Below are positions 42,404 to 52,017 of a DNA stretch of 64,000 nt, piece after piece. Origin of the DNA: an uncultured Litoreibacter sp. (GTDB lineage: Bacteria; Pseudomonadota; Alphaproteobacteria; Rhodobacterales; Rhodobacteraceae); NCBI GenBank assembly GCA_947494435.1, contig CANLUY010000002.1:372001-436000 (forward strand), read 5' to 3'. A program made the translations under genes and the position numbers. The number at the start of each line of letters is the position of its first letter. The stretch's first letter is position 1. The notes under the pieces are model-generated. The model did not search any database. It worked only from the letters and a program-made list of their open reading frames with translations, and was not told where the DNA came from.

Positions 42404-43761
42404 GCGTTCACGATCAGGTCGCTGATTTCTTTGACTTTCGCGTCAAGCAGGGCGCGGTCTCCTTTAGCCTCAACGTTTAGGCGCAAGACTGGTTCGGTGT
42501 TTGATTGCCGCAAATTCACGCGCCACTCACCCATATCAAGTGAGACACCATCAAGGCGATCCACGTCCTTCGCTTGAGGGACATATGCTGCCTCAAAAGC
42601 GTCAATTGCAGGTTGTTTGTCATCGAGCTTGAAGTTGATCTCACCGGAGGACGGGAAGCGCGCTTGCATGTCAGCGACAAGTGCGGACAGCGGTTGGCCA
42701 GTCCGGCACATATGCTCAGCCACCAGCAACCAAGGGATCATACCGCTGTCGCAATACATGAAGTCACGGAAATAGTGGTGCGCGGACATCTCGCCACCAT
42801 AGACGGCGTCGACCTCCCGCATTTTTGCCTTGATATGTGAGTGCCCAGATTGGGACGCGACCGCCTCGCCGCCGCCAGCTTCTACAAGGTCAAGCAGAGC
42901 CCAAATGACCCTCGGGTCATGAATAATTTTCGCTCCAGGATTTTTGGGTAAAAAGGCGGAAGCGAGAAGCCCAACAACATACTCGCCATCAATGAATGTG
43001 CCTGTTTCATCAAAGAAGAAACAGCGATCAAAATCACCGTCCCAAGCCACGCCGATATCAGCGCCCTCGGCGCGTACGCGATCTGCTGTTTGCGCACGGT
43101 TTTCCTCAAGGAGTGGGTTAGGAATACCGTTCGGGAAAGCACTGTCTGGTGTGTGATTGTGCCGAATGAACTCAAACGGTGCGCCAGCTGCTGCAAGTTT
43201 TTCTGCAATAACGTCAAAGGTCGGGCCCGCCACCCCGTTGCCCGCGTTAACAACAATTTTTAATGGTTTTAGTGCACCGATGTCGCCAAACCCGACAACG
43301 CAATCGGCATATGCATCGCGTGGATTGCGTACTTCCAGGGCACCGCGCTGCTTTGCAGGACCAAAGTCATTCTTTGTCGCAAGCGCGTTGATGTCGCCTA
43401 AACCGTCAAGGGCAGAGATCGGGCGCGAGCCTGACCGAACCATCTTGATACCGTTGTAATCAATCGGATTGTGGGAGGCGGTTACCATCAATCCACCGTC
43501 TGCGGAGTAGTGGCTCGTCGCAAAATAGACCTCTTCGGTCCCACATAGGCCGATGTCGATGACATTGACGCCTTCGTCGCGCAAACCCTCGCTTAAGGCG
43601 TTCGCAAGTTCGGGGGAGGTTGGGCGTATGTCGTACCCAATCACAACTGATGCGGGCGTCATAGCAACAGCAAAGCCACGCCCGATCCGATACGCGATAT
43701 CGGTGTTCAACTCGTCGCCCAATTTGCCGCGTACGTCGTAGCTTTTGAAACAGGTCAGCAT
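42400..43761 (-). CDS. Phosphomannomutase/phosphoglucomutase
   Basis: About 453 residues of the alpha-D-phosphohexomutase family, close to ManB/CpsG. The phosphoserine loop is TASHNPIDYNG, the metal site is DGDFDR (VAWDGDFDRCFFFD) and the sugar loop GEMSAHHYF. It interconverts mannose-6-P and mannose-1-P (or the glucose pair) for GDP-mannose and polysaccharide synthesis. The ATG at 43761 has GAGGA nine bases upstream; GTG 43767 gives the longer family-like MTMLTCF start. Its stop shares TTAA with the convergent dsbA-like gene. Confidence 0.93.
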   Translation of the reverse strand: MLTCFKSYDVRGKLGDELNTDIAYRIGRGFAVAMTPASVVIGYDIRPTSPELANALSEGLRDEGVNVIDIGLCGTEEVYFATSHYSADGGLMVTASHNPIDYNGIKMVRSGSRPISALDGLGDINALATKNDFGPAKQRGALEVRNPRDAYADCVVGFGDIGALKPLKIVVNAGNGVAGPTFDVIAEKLAAAGAPFEFIRHNHTPDSAFPNGIPNPLLEENRAQTADRVRAEGADIGVAWDGDFDRCFFFDETGTFIDGEYVVGLLASAFLPKNPGAKIIHDPRVIWALLDLVEAGGGEAVASQSGHSHIKAKMREVDAVYGGEMSAHHYFRDFMYCDSGMIPWLLVAEHMCRTGQPLSALVADMQARFPSSGEINFKLDDKQPAIDAFEAAYVPQAKDVDRLDGVSLDMGEWRVNLRQSNTEPVLRLNVEAKGDRALLDAKVKEISDLIVNA

Positions 43762-43847
43762 TGTCACTCGTCCTCAGTTTATTTTCGCACTGAGTACTAG
43801 GTCTCGGGCGCCCACCCAAGTGTTTCTTTGATATGAAATCTGTGAAA

Positions 43848-45269
43848 CTAGTTTCGATCGTCAGGAAGCATATCCTTTAACCGGAAATATGCGATCCTTT
43901 CCACTTGGCGGCAGGCTTCGTCAAATTCGGCTTCGCTTGTGTTTGCAATCCGCGCCTGGAACGCTTCCAATATCGAAGATTTGGTGTGGTCTCGAACCGC
44001 AATTATGAAGGGGAATCCATGTTTTACGGTGTATTCTTCATTCAATTCTGTGAAAGTTGTGCGCTCTTGATCTGTCAGCGCGTCTAACCCTGCAGAGGAT
44101 TGCTCTGCCGTGCTCTCTGACGTCAATTGCTTGGCAGCTGCAAGCTTACCCGCCAGGTCCGGATGGGCATCAAGCACATCAAGGCGCTTAGGTGCCGGTG
44201 CTGCGCGAAAGGCCCTGACCATTGCGGCGTGTAAACCATTCGCGCAGTCATGAGCCGGCCCAAGCTCAAGTTTATAAGCGTCTTCTGCGACCCAAGGCGA
44301 GTGCTCAAAGATACTGCCGTAAAGGTTTACGAAAGTCGTTTTGTCCATCATCGAAGGTCGTGTGAGCGGCGTAGGTGGATGGGCAGCGGCCCAATGATCG
44401 GCGATTTGCTCGCGCGTCGCAAACCAGACACCGTCGTGGCCATTTGCATATTCAAGGAAACGCTTCAACGCTTGCACACGACCAGGGCGACCGACCAAGC
44501 GGCAATGTAAACCGACTGACATCATCTTAGCGGCACCTTCAACCCCCTCTGCATACAAAGCATCAAACGTATCGCGCAGGTAGGATTCAAACTGATCGCC
44601 TGAGTTGAACCCTTGTGGGGTCGCAAATCGCATATCGTTGCAATCCAATGTGTAAGGGACGACCAATTGATCTTCGCCGTCGAACCTTACCCAATATGGC
44701 AAATCATCTGCGTAACTATCGGCGCAATAGGCGAACCCGCCATCTTCCGCGACCAGTCGCATGGTGTTTTCGGAGCAGCGCCCAGTATACCAACCGCGCG
44801 GTCGGCTGCCTGTGATCTCAGTGTGCAATGCGATTGCCTGTTTTAGGTGGTCGCGCTCTTCTTCTTCGGTGAAGTCCTTATATTCAATCCACTTCAAGCC
44901 GTGGCTCGCAATTTCCCAACCGGCATCTTGCATGGCCATCACTTGTTCGGGACTGCGCGCCAATGAGGTTGCGACGCCGTACACCGTGATTGGTAGGTCT
45001 TTCAAAAGGCGATGAAGACGCCAGAAACCAGCGCGTGCACCGTACTCGTAAATTGATTCCATGTTCCAATGACGCTGGGCGTCCCATGCCGATGCACCGA
45101 CGATTTCGGACAGGAAAGCTTCAGAAGCTTTATCCCCATGCAGGATATTGTTTTCCCCGCCTTCTTCATAATTGAGCACAATCTGAATGGCGATCTTCGC
45201 GCCGCCCGGCCACATTGGGTCTGGGGTAAGTCGGCCGTAGCCGCGCATGTCTCTTGGATATCTGGTCAT
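43848..45269 (-). CDS. PuuE-type allantoinase fused to OHCU decarboxylase
   Basis: A 473-residue fusion. Residues 1 to about 300 are a polysaccharide-deacetylase-fold allantoinase (PuuE type) with LNYEEGGENNILHG, EIASHGLKWIEY and RPRGWYTGRCSENT. Residues from about 310 to the end are a UraD-type 2-oxo-4-hydroxy-4-carboxy-5-ureidoimidazoline decarboxylase with FVNLYGSIFEHSPWVAEDAY, LDAHPDLAGKLA and NEEYTVKHGFPFIIAVR. The two activities are consecutive-but-one steps from urate to allantoate. No other purine gene lies in the window. A start ATG at 45269 fits family N-termini. Confidence 0.9.
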   Translation of the reverse strand: MTRYPRDMRGYGRLTPDPMWPGGAKIAIQIVLNYEEGGENNILHGDKASEAFLSEIVGASAWDAQRHWNMESIYEYGARAGFWRLHRLLKDLPITVYGVATSLARSPEQVMAMQDAGWEIASHGLKWIEYKDFTEEEERDHLKQAIALHTEITGSRPRGWYTGRCSENTMRLVAEDGGFAYCADSYADDLPYWVRFDGEDQLVVPYTLDCNDMRFATPQGFNSGDQFESYLRDTFDALYAEGVEGAAKMMSVGLHCRLVGRPGRVQALKRFLEYANGHDGVWFATREQIADHWAAAHPPTPLTRPSMMDKTTFVNLYGSIFEHSPWVAEDAYKLELGPAHDCANGLHAAMVRAFRAAPAPKRLDVLDAHPDLAGKLAAAKQLTSESTAEQSSAGLDALTDQERTTFTELNEEYTVKHGFPFIIAVRDHTKSSILEAFQARIANTSEAEFDEACRQVERIAYFRLKDMLPDDRN

Positions 45270-45308
45270 AGCCTAAGCATTAGGCAAAACCGGCCGATGG
45301 GCCAAGTC

Positions 45309-46127
45309 TTAAGCGATGCGCGTCCGCAGAGAGACCTTCAAAAATGTCAGAATAAACAAAGCTGTCAAAATAAGAACAATTGTTGGGGCAGGGGCTGAAT
45401 CTATGAAGAAGCTTAGGTAAATACCTGAAAAACTTGAAAAGACAGCCACTACGACGGAGACGCATAGCATTTGTCCAAACCGTCTTGTGATCAGGAAGGC
45501 AATCGCGCCTGGTCCCACTAAAAATGCGATGGCAAGGATGATCCCAACTGCGGTCAACGCGGCGACAACGGTCAAAGAAATAACCGCGAGTAAGCCAAAG
45601 TGGAGCAATCGAATGTTGAGGCCCAACGCGCGAGCCTGTTGTTCGTCAAAAGCATGCAGCAGAAGGTCTCTCCAAAACAGCAACAACAGGCCAGTGACTA
45701 TGATGGCAATTGTGCCTGTTAGCCAAAGATCAGAAGGCCCCACGCCAAGCATGTTGCCAAAGAGGATGTGATCAAGATGCACGTCACTTTCGATCTTGGT
45801 GTAGAGCACAATTCCCAAACCAAACATGGAAGAGAAGACGACACCCATCACCGTGTCGCGTTTCACGCGGGAATTCTCGTCAATCCAGCCTGTTAGAAGC
45901 GCGCAGACCATGCCCGCCACAAATGCACCAATGAGCAGGGGGATGCCGATGACGTAGGCCAAAACGACGCCCGGTAGGACTGCATGGCTTATGGCATCTC
46001 CCATCAAGGACCAGCCTTTGAGCACAAGAAAGCATGACAACAGAGCGGCGGGGACAGATAGCATGATCGAAATGAGAAATGCGTCCTGCATGAAGCGAAA
46101 TTGGAAAGGCAACATAAGCTCTTCCAC
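45309..46127 (-). CDS. sitD: Manganese/iron ABC importer permease SitD-like
   Basis: A 272-residue ABC-3 family permease with about eight helices; ISHAVLPGVVLAYVIGIPLL is the family signature. It is paired with the upstream permease, which has the same layout. The GTG at 46127 overlaps the upstream stop (TAGTG), but ATG 46115 has GGAAG upstream and may be the real start. It is the last gene of the sitABCD unit. Confidence 0.85.
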   Translation of the reverse strand: MEELMLPFQFRFMQDAFLISIMLSVPAALLSCFLVLKGWSLMGDAISHAVLPGVVLAYVIGIPLLIGAFVAGMVCALLTGWIDENSRVKRDTVMGVVFSSMFGLGIVLYTKIESDVHLDHILFGNMLGVGPSDLWLTGTIAIIVTGLLLLFWRDLLLHAFDEQQARALGLNIRLLHFGLLAVISLTVVAALTAVGIILAIAFLVGPGAIAFLITRRFGQMLCVSVVVAVFSSFSGIYLSFFIDSAPAPTIVLILTALFILTFLKVSLRTRIA

Positions 46128-46972
46128 TAGACCGTCTCCGCTGCGCGCCTGCGGGTCGCAAGCATTCCGTGTTTTGGGGCGAAGAAGAAGGCGAGACCGA
46201 ATATCAGGGCTTGCAGGCAGACGATCACTCCGCCCGTCGCACCATCAAGGAAGTAGCTGATATACGCTCCAACAAAGGACGTCGCCGCGCCAATCGTAAC
46301 CGAGACAACAAGCAGGCGCGGAAAGCGATCCGTGAGTAGATAGGCCGTCGCACCGGGCGTCACGACCATCGCTATCACAAGAAACGCGCCAACGGTTTGT
46401 AAGGCGGCAACTGTGCTGGCGCTGAGTAAGACAAAGAACAACAGCTTAAGGCGTTCGGGGTTTAACCCAATTGACCGCGCGTGGTTTTCGTCGAAGAAAG
46501 TCACCATAAGGTCTTTCCATTTCGCCAAAAGGATTGCGAGCGACACGACGCCTATGATGACCAATTGCACAATGTCAGACGGTGAAATGGCGAGGATGTT
46601 GCCTAGAATAATGGTCTGAATATTTATTGATGTCGGCGACAATGACACCATGAATAGGCCCAGCCCAAAAAAGCTGGTAAAAATCAGGCCAATAATTGTG
46701 TCCTCTTTCAAGCCAGTGCGTTGGTTCAAAAACAACATCGCTGCTCCTGCCAAGCCACCAGCAAAGAAGGCACCAAGTGAGAAGGGCAAGCCGAGCAAAT
46801 AAGCGCCCGCGACGCCGGGGACGATAGAGTGGGACAGAGCATCCCCGATCAACGACCATCCTTTGAGCATGAGATATGCTGACAGAAATGCGCATACACC
46901 GCCAACCAACGCTGAGACCCACATGGCATTGACCATGTAGCTGTAGGTAAAGGGCTCAAGCAGGCTAGTCAT
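46127..46972 (-). CDS. sitC: Manganese/iron ABC importer permease SitC-like
   Basis: A 281-residue ABC-3 family permease with [20 protein letters not shown] near the second helix and [20 protein letters not shown] in the coupling region. The start ATG at 46972 lies within the last codons of the ATPase gene; an in-frame start at 46996 is less likely. Two non-identical permeases plus one ATPase are typical of SitABCD/MntABCD of the Rhizobiales and Rhodobacterales. Confidence 0.87.
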   Translation of the reverse strand: MTSLLEPFTYSYMVNAMWVSALVGGVCAFLSAYLMLKGWSLIGDALSHSIVPGVAGAYLLGLPFSLGAFFAGGLAGAAMLFLNQRTGLKEDTIIGLIFTSFFGLGLFMVSLSPTSINIQTIILGNILAISPSDIVQLVIIGVVSLAILLAKWKDLMVTFFDENHARSIGLNPERLKLLFFVLLSASTVAALQTVGAFLVIAMVVTPGATAYLLTDRFPRLLVVSVTIGAATSFVGAYISYFLDGATGGVIVCLQALIFGLAFFFAPKHGMLATRRRAAETV

Positions 46973-47825
46973 CTGCCTTTTCCTTATCCTCGTCATGGTG
47001 GTCGTAGATCACGAATGGGCGTTCATCATCTGAGATCACAGTAAGACGACGTGTGTCCTCGTCATCCTCGTGCAAGTCTGCGCCCTGCATCACGAAGTGA
47101 CGCAGAACACCGCCAAAGGCCAACTCGAGATTATCGCGCGTAAATATTTCCTCGGTTCGTCCATATGCGAGAACCGTCCCTTTGATCAGGATCGTGCGAT
47201 CACAAAACTCAGGAACTGATCCGAGGTTGTGGGTGGAGACCAACATCACCCGACCTTCCTCACGCATTTCGCGCAAGAGCTTGATGATCTCATCCTCGGT
47301 TTGGACATCAACGCCAGTAAACGGCTCGTCAAGCAAAATGACACGACTGTCTTGTGCCAAAGCACGCGCAAGGAAAACCCGTTTCTTTTGACCGCCAGAC
47401 AGCTCACCAATTTGACGTTTGCGAAAGTCCGACATACCGACACGGTCCAGCGCCTTTTCAACCGCGCGGTGGTCGGCAGGCTTTGGCAGACGTAGAAAAC
47501 CCATATGACCATAGCGGCCCATCATGACGACATCCTCGACAAGCACGGGAAACGACCAGTCAACTTCTTCAGCTTGGGGCACGTAGGCCACGACATTAGA
47601 TTTAAGTGCGTCACCGACCGTGCCGCCAAGAACTGTGATGTCGCCGGTTGCGGTGGGGACAAATCCCATGATCGCCTTGAAAAGTGTAGATTTTCCCGAG
47701 CCGTTCACACCAACGAGCGCGGCAATTGTTCCCGTCGGCAGCTCAAAGGAGGCATCGCGCAGGGCGGTGTGCCCGTTGCGATAGGTGACTGTGATGCCTT
47801 GGGCGCAAAGGCCGGTTCCATTCAC
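46965..47825 (-). CDS. sitB: Manganese/iron ABC importer ATPase SitB-like
   Basis: A 286-residue ATPase with Walker [10 protein letters not shown], signature LSGGQKKR, Walker [13 protein letters not shown] and H-loop STHNLGSV. The C-terminal tail is acidic and His-containing ([15 protein letters not shown]), perhaps metal binding. The GTG start overlaps the sitA stop by GTGA, so translation is coupled. Confidence 0.9.
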   Translation of the reverse strand: MNGTGLCAQGITVTYRNGHTALRDASFELPTGTIAALVGVNGSGKSTLFKAIMGFVPTATGDITVLGGTVGDALKSNVVAYVPQAEEVDWSFPVLVEDVVMMGRYGHMGFLRLPKPADHRAVEKALDRVGMSDFRKRQIGELSGGQKKRVFLARALAQDSRVILLDEPFTGVDVQTEDEIIKLLREMREEGRVMLVSTHNLGSVPEFCDRTILIKGTVLAYGRTEEIFTRDNLELAFGGVLRHFVMQGADLHEDDEDTRRLTVISDDERPFVIYDHHDEDKEKADD

Positions 47826-48697
47826 TCTGTCAGGCCTTTTGCCACGATGCTGACGGTTTCACGCAATAGGTCGATATATGTCGGTACAGGTCCGTCGGCT
47901 GCGCTGAGACTGTCAACGTAAAGGGCGCCGCCATATCTAGCGCCTGTTTCTCGTGCGACCTGTTCGGCGGGTGCGGATGAGACTGTGGACTCGGAAAAAA
48001 CGACCGGAATGTTGTTCTCTCTGACCGTATCTATGACTGCGCGCACCTGACTTGGTGTGCCTTGTTGATCAGCATTGATTGGCCATAGGTAGAGTTCTTT
48101 CAAGCCAAGGTCACGCGCGAGGTAGGAAAACGCACCTTCCGACGTGACCAACCAACGATCCTCTTCAGGAACGGCTTTAATTGCATCTTTTAAAGGGCTG
48201 AGAACGCTCAATATCTCTTGTTTATAGGTTTCAGCATTTGCGAGATAAACATCAGCGTTTTTCGGATTATTGTCGGCAAAAGCTTTCGCGATATTGTCGA
48301 CATAGATCACTGCGGCGTTAACAGACATCCATGCATGAGGGTTGGGCTTGCCGCTATAGGGGCCTTTTGCAATACCCATAGGTTCCACCCCGTCGGAAAC
48401 GACCGCAGATGGGACATCGCGTAGATTTCGAAAGAACTGCTCGAACCACAATTCTAGGTTGAGCCCGTTCCACAAAACCAAATCTGCATCCTGGGCTTTG
48501 AGGATGTCGCGAGGTGTCGGGGCATAGTTATGAATCTCGGCACCGGGTTTTGTGATGCTTTCGACTGTCGCGACATCACCGGCAACATTTCGGGCCATGT
48601 CCGCAATCACTGTGAAGGTGGTGACAGCTTTGAATTTGTCGTCAGCAAAGGCGGGTACGGCTACAAGAAGCGATACGGCAAACAGCAGATGTTTCAT
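47822..48697 (-). CDS. sitA: Metal-binding lipoprotein-type periplasmic protein SitA-like
   Basis: A 291-residue cluster A-I (ZnuA/SitA) metal-binding protein with signal peptide [20 protein letters not shown]. Expected metal ligands are His near [11 protein letters not shown], His in [10 protein letters not shown], Glu in [12 protein letters not shown] and Asp in [19 protein letters not shown]. There is no His-rich loop, which favours Mn(II)/Fe(II) over zinc. It is the first gene of the operon, below two Fur/Mur-like boxes. Confidence 0.9.
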   Translation of the reverse strand: MKHLLFAVSLLVAVPAFADDKFKAVTTFTVIADMARNVAGDVATVESITKPGAEIHNYAPTPRDILKAQDADLVLWNGLNLELWFEQFFRNLRDVPSAVVSDGVEPMGIAKGPYSGKPNPHAWMSVNAAVIYVDNIAKAFADNNPKNADVYLANAETYKQEILSVLSPLKDAIKAVPEEDRWLVTSEGAFSYLARDLGLKELYLWPINADQQGTPSQVRAVIDTVRENNIPVVFSESTVSSAPAEQVARETGARYGGALYVDSLSAADGPVPTYIDLLRETVSIVAKGLTE

Positions 48698-48731
48698 AAC
48701 AATCCCATATTGAGTGCATCAGCAGTCAATA

Positions 48732-48777
48732 TGAGAATCATTCGCAAGAAGTCAAGCTAGTTGAGAGTCGTTCGCAA
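48732..48777. promoter_or_regulatory. Two Fur/Mur-like boxes upstream of sitA
   Basis: TGAGAATCATTCGCAA (48732-48747) and TGAGAGTCGTTCGCAA (48762-48777) differ at two positions and are spaced exactly 30 bases apart, about three helix turns. They resemble the alphaproteobacterial Mur/Fur sites that control sit operons by manganese. They lie 35-80 bases upstream of the sitA start. Confidence 0.65.
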
Positions 48778-48789
48778 CAAGGTGATTTG

Positions 48790-49323
48790 CTACCCGTTCT
48801 CTTCGCGGTCGATCAGCTGGTTCCGCGTGAATTGCTTCGGAATTTTACCAGCGACCCCTCTTTCAAAGTCGGGGTCTTGTGGAAGACATCCGATTCCGCA
48901 GAGCTGTTTGACCAAACCGCGCTCTGGCAGGATTATCCAGAAACGTCCCCCGGGAGTGGACACAAATCCGATCACGCCCTCGTCGCTATCTGCATCAAAG
49001 TCATCAACCGATGGGACTTCTGCGTCAGCTTCGTAATCGTAGGATCCATGTGTGTGATAGGATGCGAGCACTTCAATATCATTGCTACGGAAATTGCGTG
49101 GAAGGCAGCTGTCTTGGCGACCTTTGCGAGGTCTCGTTACAACGAGACTTCCAGCAGAGTTTCGGCCAATCATGCCGCAATATTCACGGTTTGCGCTAAA
49201 AGAGTTGTTCTGAATACCTGCGAGGGTCACTCTTGCCGCTTCGATTAGTTTTGCGTCTTGGGCCTGCGCGGGCAATGCCCCCATCATTAGAGTGGCGATG
49301 GCGGCAACGTATTTTAGTGTCAT
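48790..49323 (-). CDS. Secreted DUF4329-like protein with JAMM-type motif
   Basis: A 177-residue protein with signal peptide MTLKYVAAIATLMMGALPAQ ending at AQA. The mature part contains REYCGMIGRN (Glu-47), SYHTHGSYD (His-90, His-92) and PSVDDF (Ser-105, Asp-108), the pattern of the JAB/JAMM zinc metallopeptidase site, E...HxH...SxxD. It resembles DUF4329 proteins. Four cysteines (49, 73, 142, 146) could make disulfides. It lies upstream of the sit operon on the same strand but is separated by the metal boxes, so it is probably a separate unit. Confidence 0.7.
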   Translation of the reverse strand: MTLKYVAAIATLMMGALPAQAQDAKLIEAARVTLAGIQNNSFSANREYCGMIGRNSAGSLVVTRPRKGRQDSCLPRNFRSNDIEVLASYHTHGSYDYEADAEVPSVDDFDADSDEGVIGFVSTPGGRFWIILPERGLVKQLCGIGCLPQDPDFERGVAGKIPKQFTRNQLIDREENG

Positions 49324-49429
49324 GAAATCCTCGGGGTCTGCTCGGTTAGGTTTATTAATCGAAACTCTATTCGGGACCGGCGAACTCTGTCAAAACACAG
49401 ATGATGTGCGCACGAAAAAAGAGGTTGAA

Positions 49430-50119
49430 ATGACAGATTATGTGATCACCCCGCCAAGCAGGCCGAGCCTTCGCGTCCACGACAGTACGCAGCGCTTCCC
49501 GATCCGCAGAGTTTTCTGTGTCGGGCGCAACTATGAGGCGCATATCCGCGAGTTGGGCAATGACACCCGAGAGTTGCCAGTCTTCTTCATGAAACCAGCC
49601 GATGCTGTCTTCGACCCAGCTCAAATCATGCCGTTTCCGAAAGCTACGGATGATCTGCATCACGAAGTTGAACTGGTTGTCGCGCTTGGACAGGGAGGCA
49701 GCCACCTATCACCGGATGAGGCCTTGAAGACGGTTTGGGGCGCATCCGTCGGGATAGATCTAACACGTCGTGATGTTCAAGCCGTTGCGAAATCCAAAGG
49801 ATTGCCATGGGATATGGCCAAAGGATTTGACGATTCTGCCCCCATCGCACAGCTTGTAAAGTTGCAGGACGTGAAAAGCCTGACGAACGGCTCAATTTGG
49901 TTGAACGTGAATGGAGATGTGAGACAAAGCGGTGATCTGGCTGAAATGATCTGGCCCGTCGCAGACTGCATCGCACACCTTTCCAATTTGGTAGAACTTG
50001 CTGCTGGCGACTTAATCATGACTGGGACACCTGCCGGTGTGTCTCAACTCAAGCCCGGCGATGTCGTCACTGCGGGCGTTGACGGGTTGCCGAGCCTGAC
50101 GCTGCGGGTCGCCACTTAA
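49430..50119 (+). CDS. Fumarylacetoacetate hydrolase (FAH) family protein
   Basis: A 229-residue FAH-fold protein with VFCVGRNYEAH, FMKPADAV, HHEVELVVALG and TGTPAGVSQLKPGD, the standard motifs and metal-binding glutamates. The family includes acylpyruvases, oxaloacetate decarboxylases and isomerases of aromatic degradation; the closest layout is the acylpyruvate hydrolase/FAHD1 group. The ATG at 49430 fits the family start, and in-frame upstream codons add an unrelated 46 residues. Its stop shares TTAA with the next, convergent gene. Confidence 0.88.
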   Translation: MTDYVITPPSRPSLRVHDSTQRFPIRRVFCVGRNYEAHIRELGNDTRELPVFFMKPADAVFDPAQIMPFPKATDDLHHEVELVVALGQGGSHLSPDEALKTVWGASVGIDLTRRDVQAVAKSKGLPWDMAKGFDDSAPIAQLVKLQDVKSLTNGSIWLNVNGDVRQSGDLAEMIWPVADCIAHLSNLVELAAGDLIMTGTPAGVSQLKPGDVVTAGVDGLPSLTLRVAT

Positions 50120-50913
50120 CGTCTGTACAAAATCGGGAACCAGTCTTCGCGCAGCTTTTGCCCCTCCGTCATATCGTGACCTGGGAAGGGTGGCGATGTC
50201 GGACCGGGGCGTTCGGTATAGCGCGCGTCGTCGCCCACGAGACGCAAAGAAAACGCGCGTCGTCGATCCGCAGCCTCATTTCCTCGTGCGCCGTGTAAGA
50301 CATTGAAATTGAATGCCACAGCGTCACCAGGCTCCATCTGATATTCGCGAATGTCCATGCCTTCCGCATCGGGATCAGGAACGGGCATATAGTCATCAGG
50401 ATTTGGGTAGAATGACGATTCAGAAAGCCAGCGTGTTGGCAATACGGGTTTTTCCCAAAGATGAGACCCCGCAACGCAGCGCAGAGAGGCTTCACGTACC
50501 GGGTCAAGAGGCACCCAGAAGGAGACGTTTTGTTGACCGCTCACAAAATAATACGGCCCGTCACTGTGCCATGGCGTGGGTTTCGACGTGCCGGGTTCTT
50601 TGACGAGAATGTGGTCGTGAAACAGCTGCGTTGTGTTTGACCGCATCAAGTCGGCAGCAACCTCTGCAGCCGGACCTTGGCGAATAACCTCTTCGAATGC
50701 GCCGATCCTTTGCCAATTGCAGTAATCATCAAAAAAGCGACCCACTTCGCCATCTTTGAGGTTCTCAGCCGCATATGGCCCGGGGTTAGCCATGTTTGCT
50801 TCTACCCCCGCCTTCATTGTCTCAATGTAGTCTCGAAACAAACCCTTTATCAGTACGACACCGTCCTCTTGGAAAGCATCTATATCAGCCTGCGTGATGA
50901 GTGGATGTGGCAT
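50116..50913 (-). CDS. Phytanoyl-CoA dioxygenase (PhyH) family protein
   Basis: A 265-residue non-heme Fe(II)/2-oxoglutarate dioxygenase. Iron ligands are probably His/Asp in WHSDGPYYF and His in LHGARGNE, with the 2-oxoglutarate arginine in RRRAFSLRL. Members hydroxylate very diverse substrates, and the neighbours do not fix one. It is a single leftward gene sharing its last four bases with the FAH-family gene. Confidence 0.88.
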   Translation of the reverse strand: MPHPLITQADIDAFQEDGVVLIKGLFRDYIETMKAGVEANMANPGPYAAENLKDGEVGRFFDDYCNWQRIGAFEEVIRQGPAAEVAADLMRSNTTQLFHDHILVKEPGTSKPTPWHSDGPYYFVSGQQNVSFWVPLDPVREASLRCVAGSHLWEKPVLPTRWLSESSFYPNPDDYMPVPDPDAEGMDIREYQMEPGDAVAFNFNVLHGARGNEAADRRRAFSLRLVGDDARYTERPGPTSPPFPGHDMTEGQKLREDWFPILYRR

Positions 50914-51012
50914 CGTCTTTTACCTTGTCTACGTTGGCTGCAGATTAGGCAGCAATGCGTTGTGTTCAAGGGCTCTCTTTAATTGGCTGCAGTCAAGTGT
51001 TAGGTGCCCGGT

Positions 51013-52017
51013 ATGAGTAGGACGCCAGCACAAAAGGCGGCGCGGCTTTCTGTTGCGCCGATGATGGATTGGACGGATCGACATTGTCGATTTTTCCATC
51101 GCCAGATGAGTGCGCGCAGTTTGCTCTATACAGAAATGGTGACGGCGCCAGCTTTGGTGCGTGGTGGTGCTCTGCACTTGCTAGAGTACTCAGACGCTGA
51201 ACATCCCGTGGCACTTCAGCTTGGTGGGTCTGACCCGAAAGAGCTTGCCGAAGCTGCAAAAATCGGTGCCGATCACGGATATGACGAAATCAATCTAAAC
51301 GTAGGATGCCCGTCGGATAGGGTTCAGTCCGGGTGCTTTGGCGCTGTACTGATGGAGCAGCCTGCCTTGGTTGCGGAGTGTGTCGCGGCAATGATCCGCG
51401 CTCAGCCAGTCGAGGTTACCGTGAAGTGCCGTATCGGGGTCGATGATCAAGACGCGTCGGAGGTGCTGCCTGACTTTTTGCAGCGCATTTCTGACGCAGG
51501 CGTCACGCGGGTCTCTATTCATGCACGGAAGGCTTGGCTGAAGGGATTAAGCCCGAAGGAAAACCGCGACATTCCTCCCTTAGATTATCCTCTGGTTCAT
51601 AAGATGAAGGACCAGTTCGCTGGGATGCATGTATCTACCAATGGTGGACTGGCGACCCTAGATGCGGCGGAGCTACAATTAGATCATCTTGATGGCGTTA
51701 TGATTGGGCGGGCGGCATATCATCAGCCTTGGGATATTCTTGGCGACGCAGATCGCCGGCTCTTTGGGGCACAGAACCCGCTTGGGGAACCCGCAGATGC
51801 AGCACGCGCGATGTTGCCTTATATTGAAGCACACATGTCCGCAGGTGGCCGATTGCATCAAGTGACCCGGCATATGCTTGGGTTGTTTGCGGGCAAACCC
51901 GGTGCACGTGGGTGGCGGCGCACCCTGTCTGAGGGCGCACCGAAGAAAGGCGCAGGGCCGGAACTGGTCTTAGAGGCTCTGAGTTGTGTCGAAACGCAGG
52001 TTCACGCAGCGCAATGA
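51013..52017 (+). CDS. dusA: tRNA-dihydrouridine synthase A
   Basis: A 334-residue flavoprotein that reduces uridine 20/20a in tRNA. Features: VAPMMDWTDRHCRFFHR at the N-terminus, the catalytic-cysteine region NLNVGCPSDRVQSGCFGAVL and VSIHARKAWLKGLSPKENR, the last being diagnostic of DusA. ATG 51013 is preferred, with TTAGGTG upstream; GTG 51004 is in frame. The following gene overlaps by ATGA. Confidence 0.95.
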   Translation: MSRTPAQKAARLSVAPMMDWTDRHCRFFHRQMSARSLLYTEMVTAPALVRGGALHLLEYSDAEHPVALQLGGSDPKELAEAAKIGADHGYDEINLNVGCPSDRVQSGCFGAVLMEQPALVAECVAAMIRAQPVEVTVKCRIGVDDQDASEVLPDFLQRISDAGVTRVSIHARKAWLKGLSPKENRDIPPLDYPLVHKMKDQFAGMHVSTNGGLATLDAAELQLDHLDGVMIGRAAYHQPWDILGDADRRLFGAQNPLGEPADAARAMLPYIEAHMSAGGRLHQVTRHMLGLFAGKPGARGWRRTLSEGAPKKGAGPELVLEALSCVETQVHAAQ

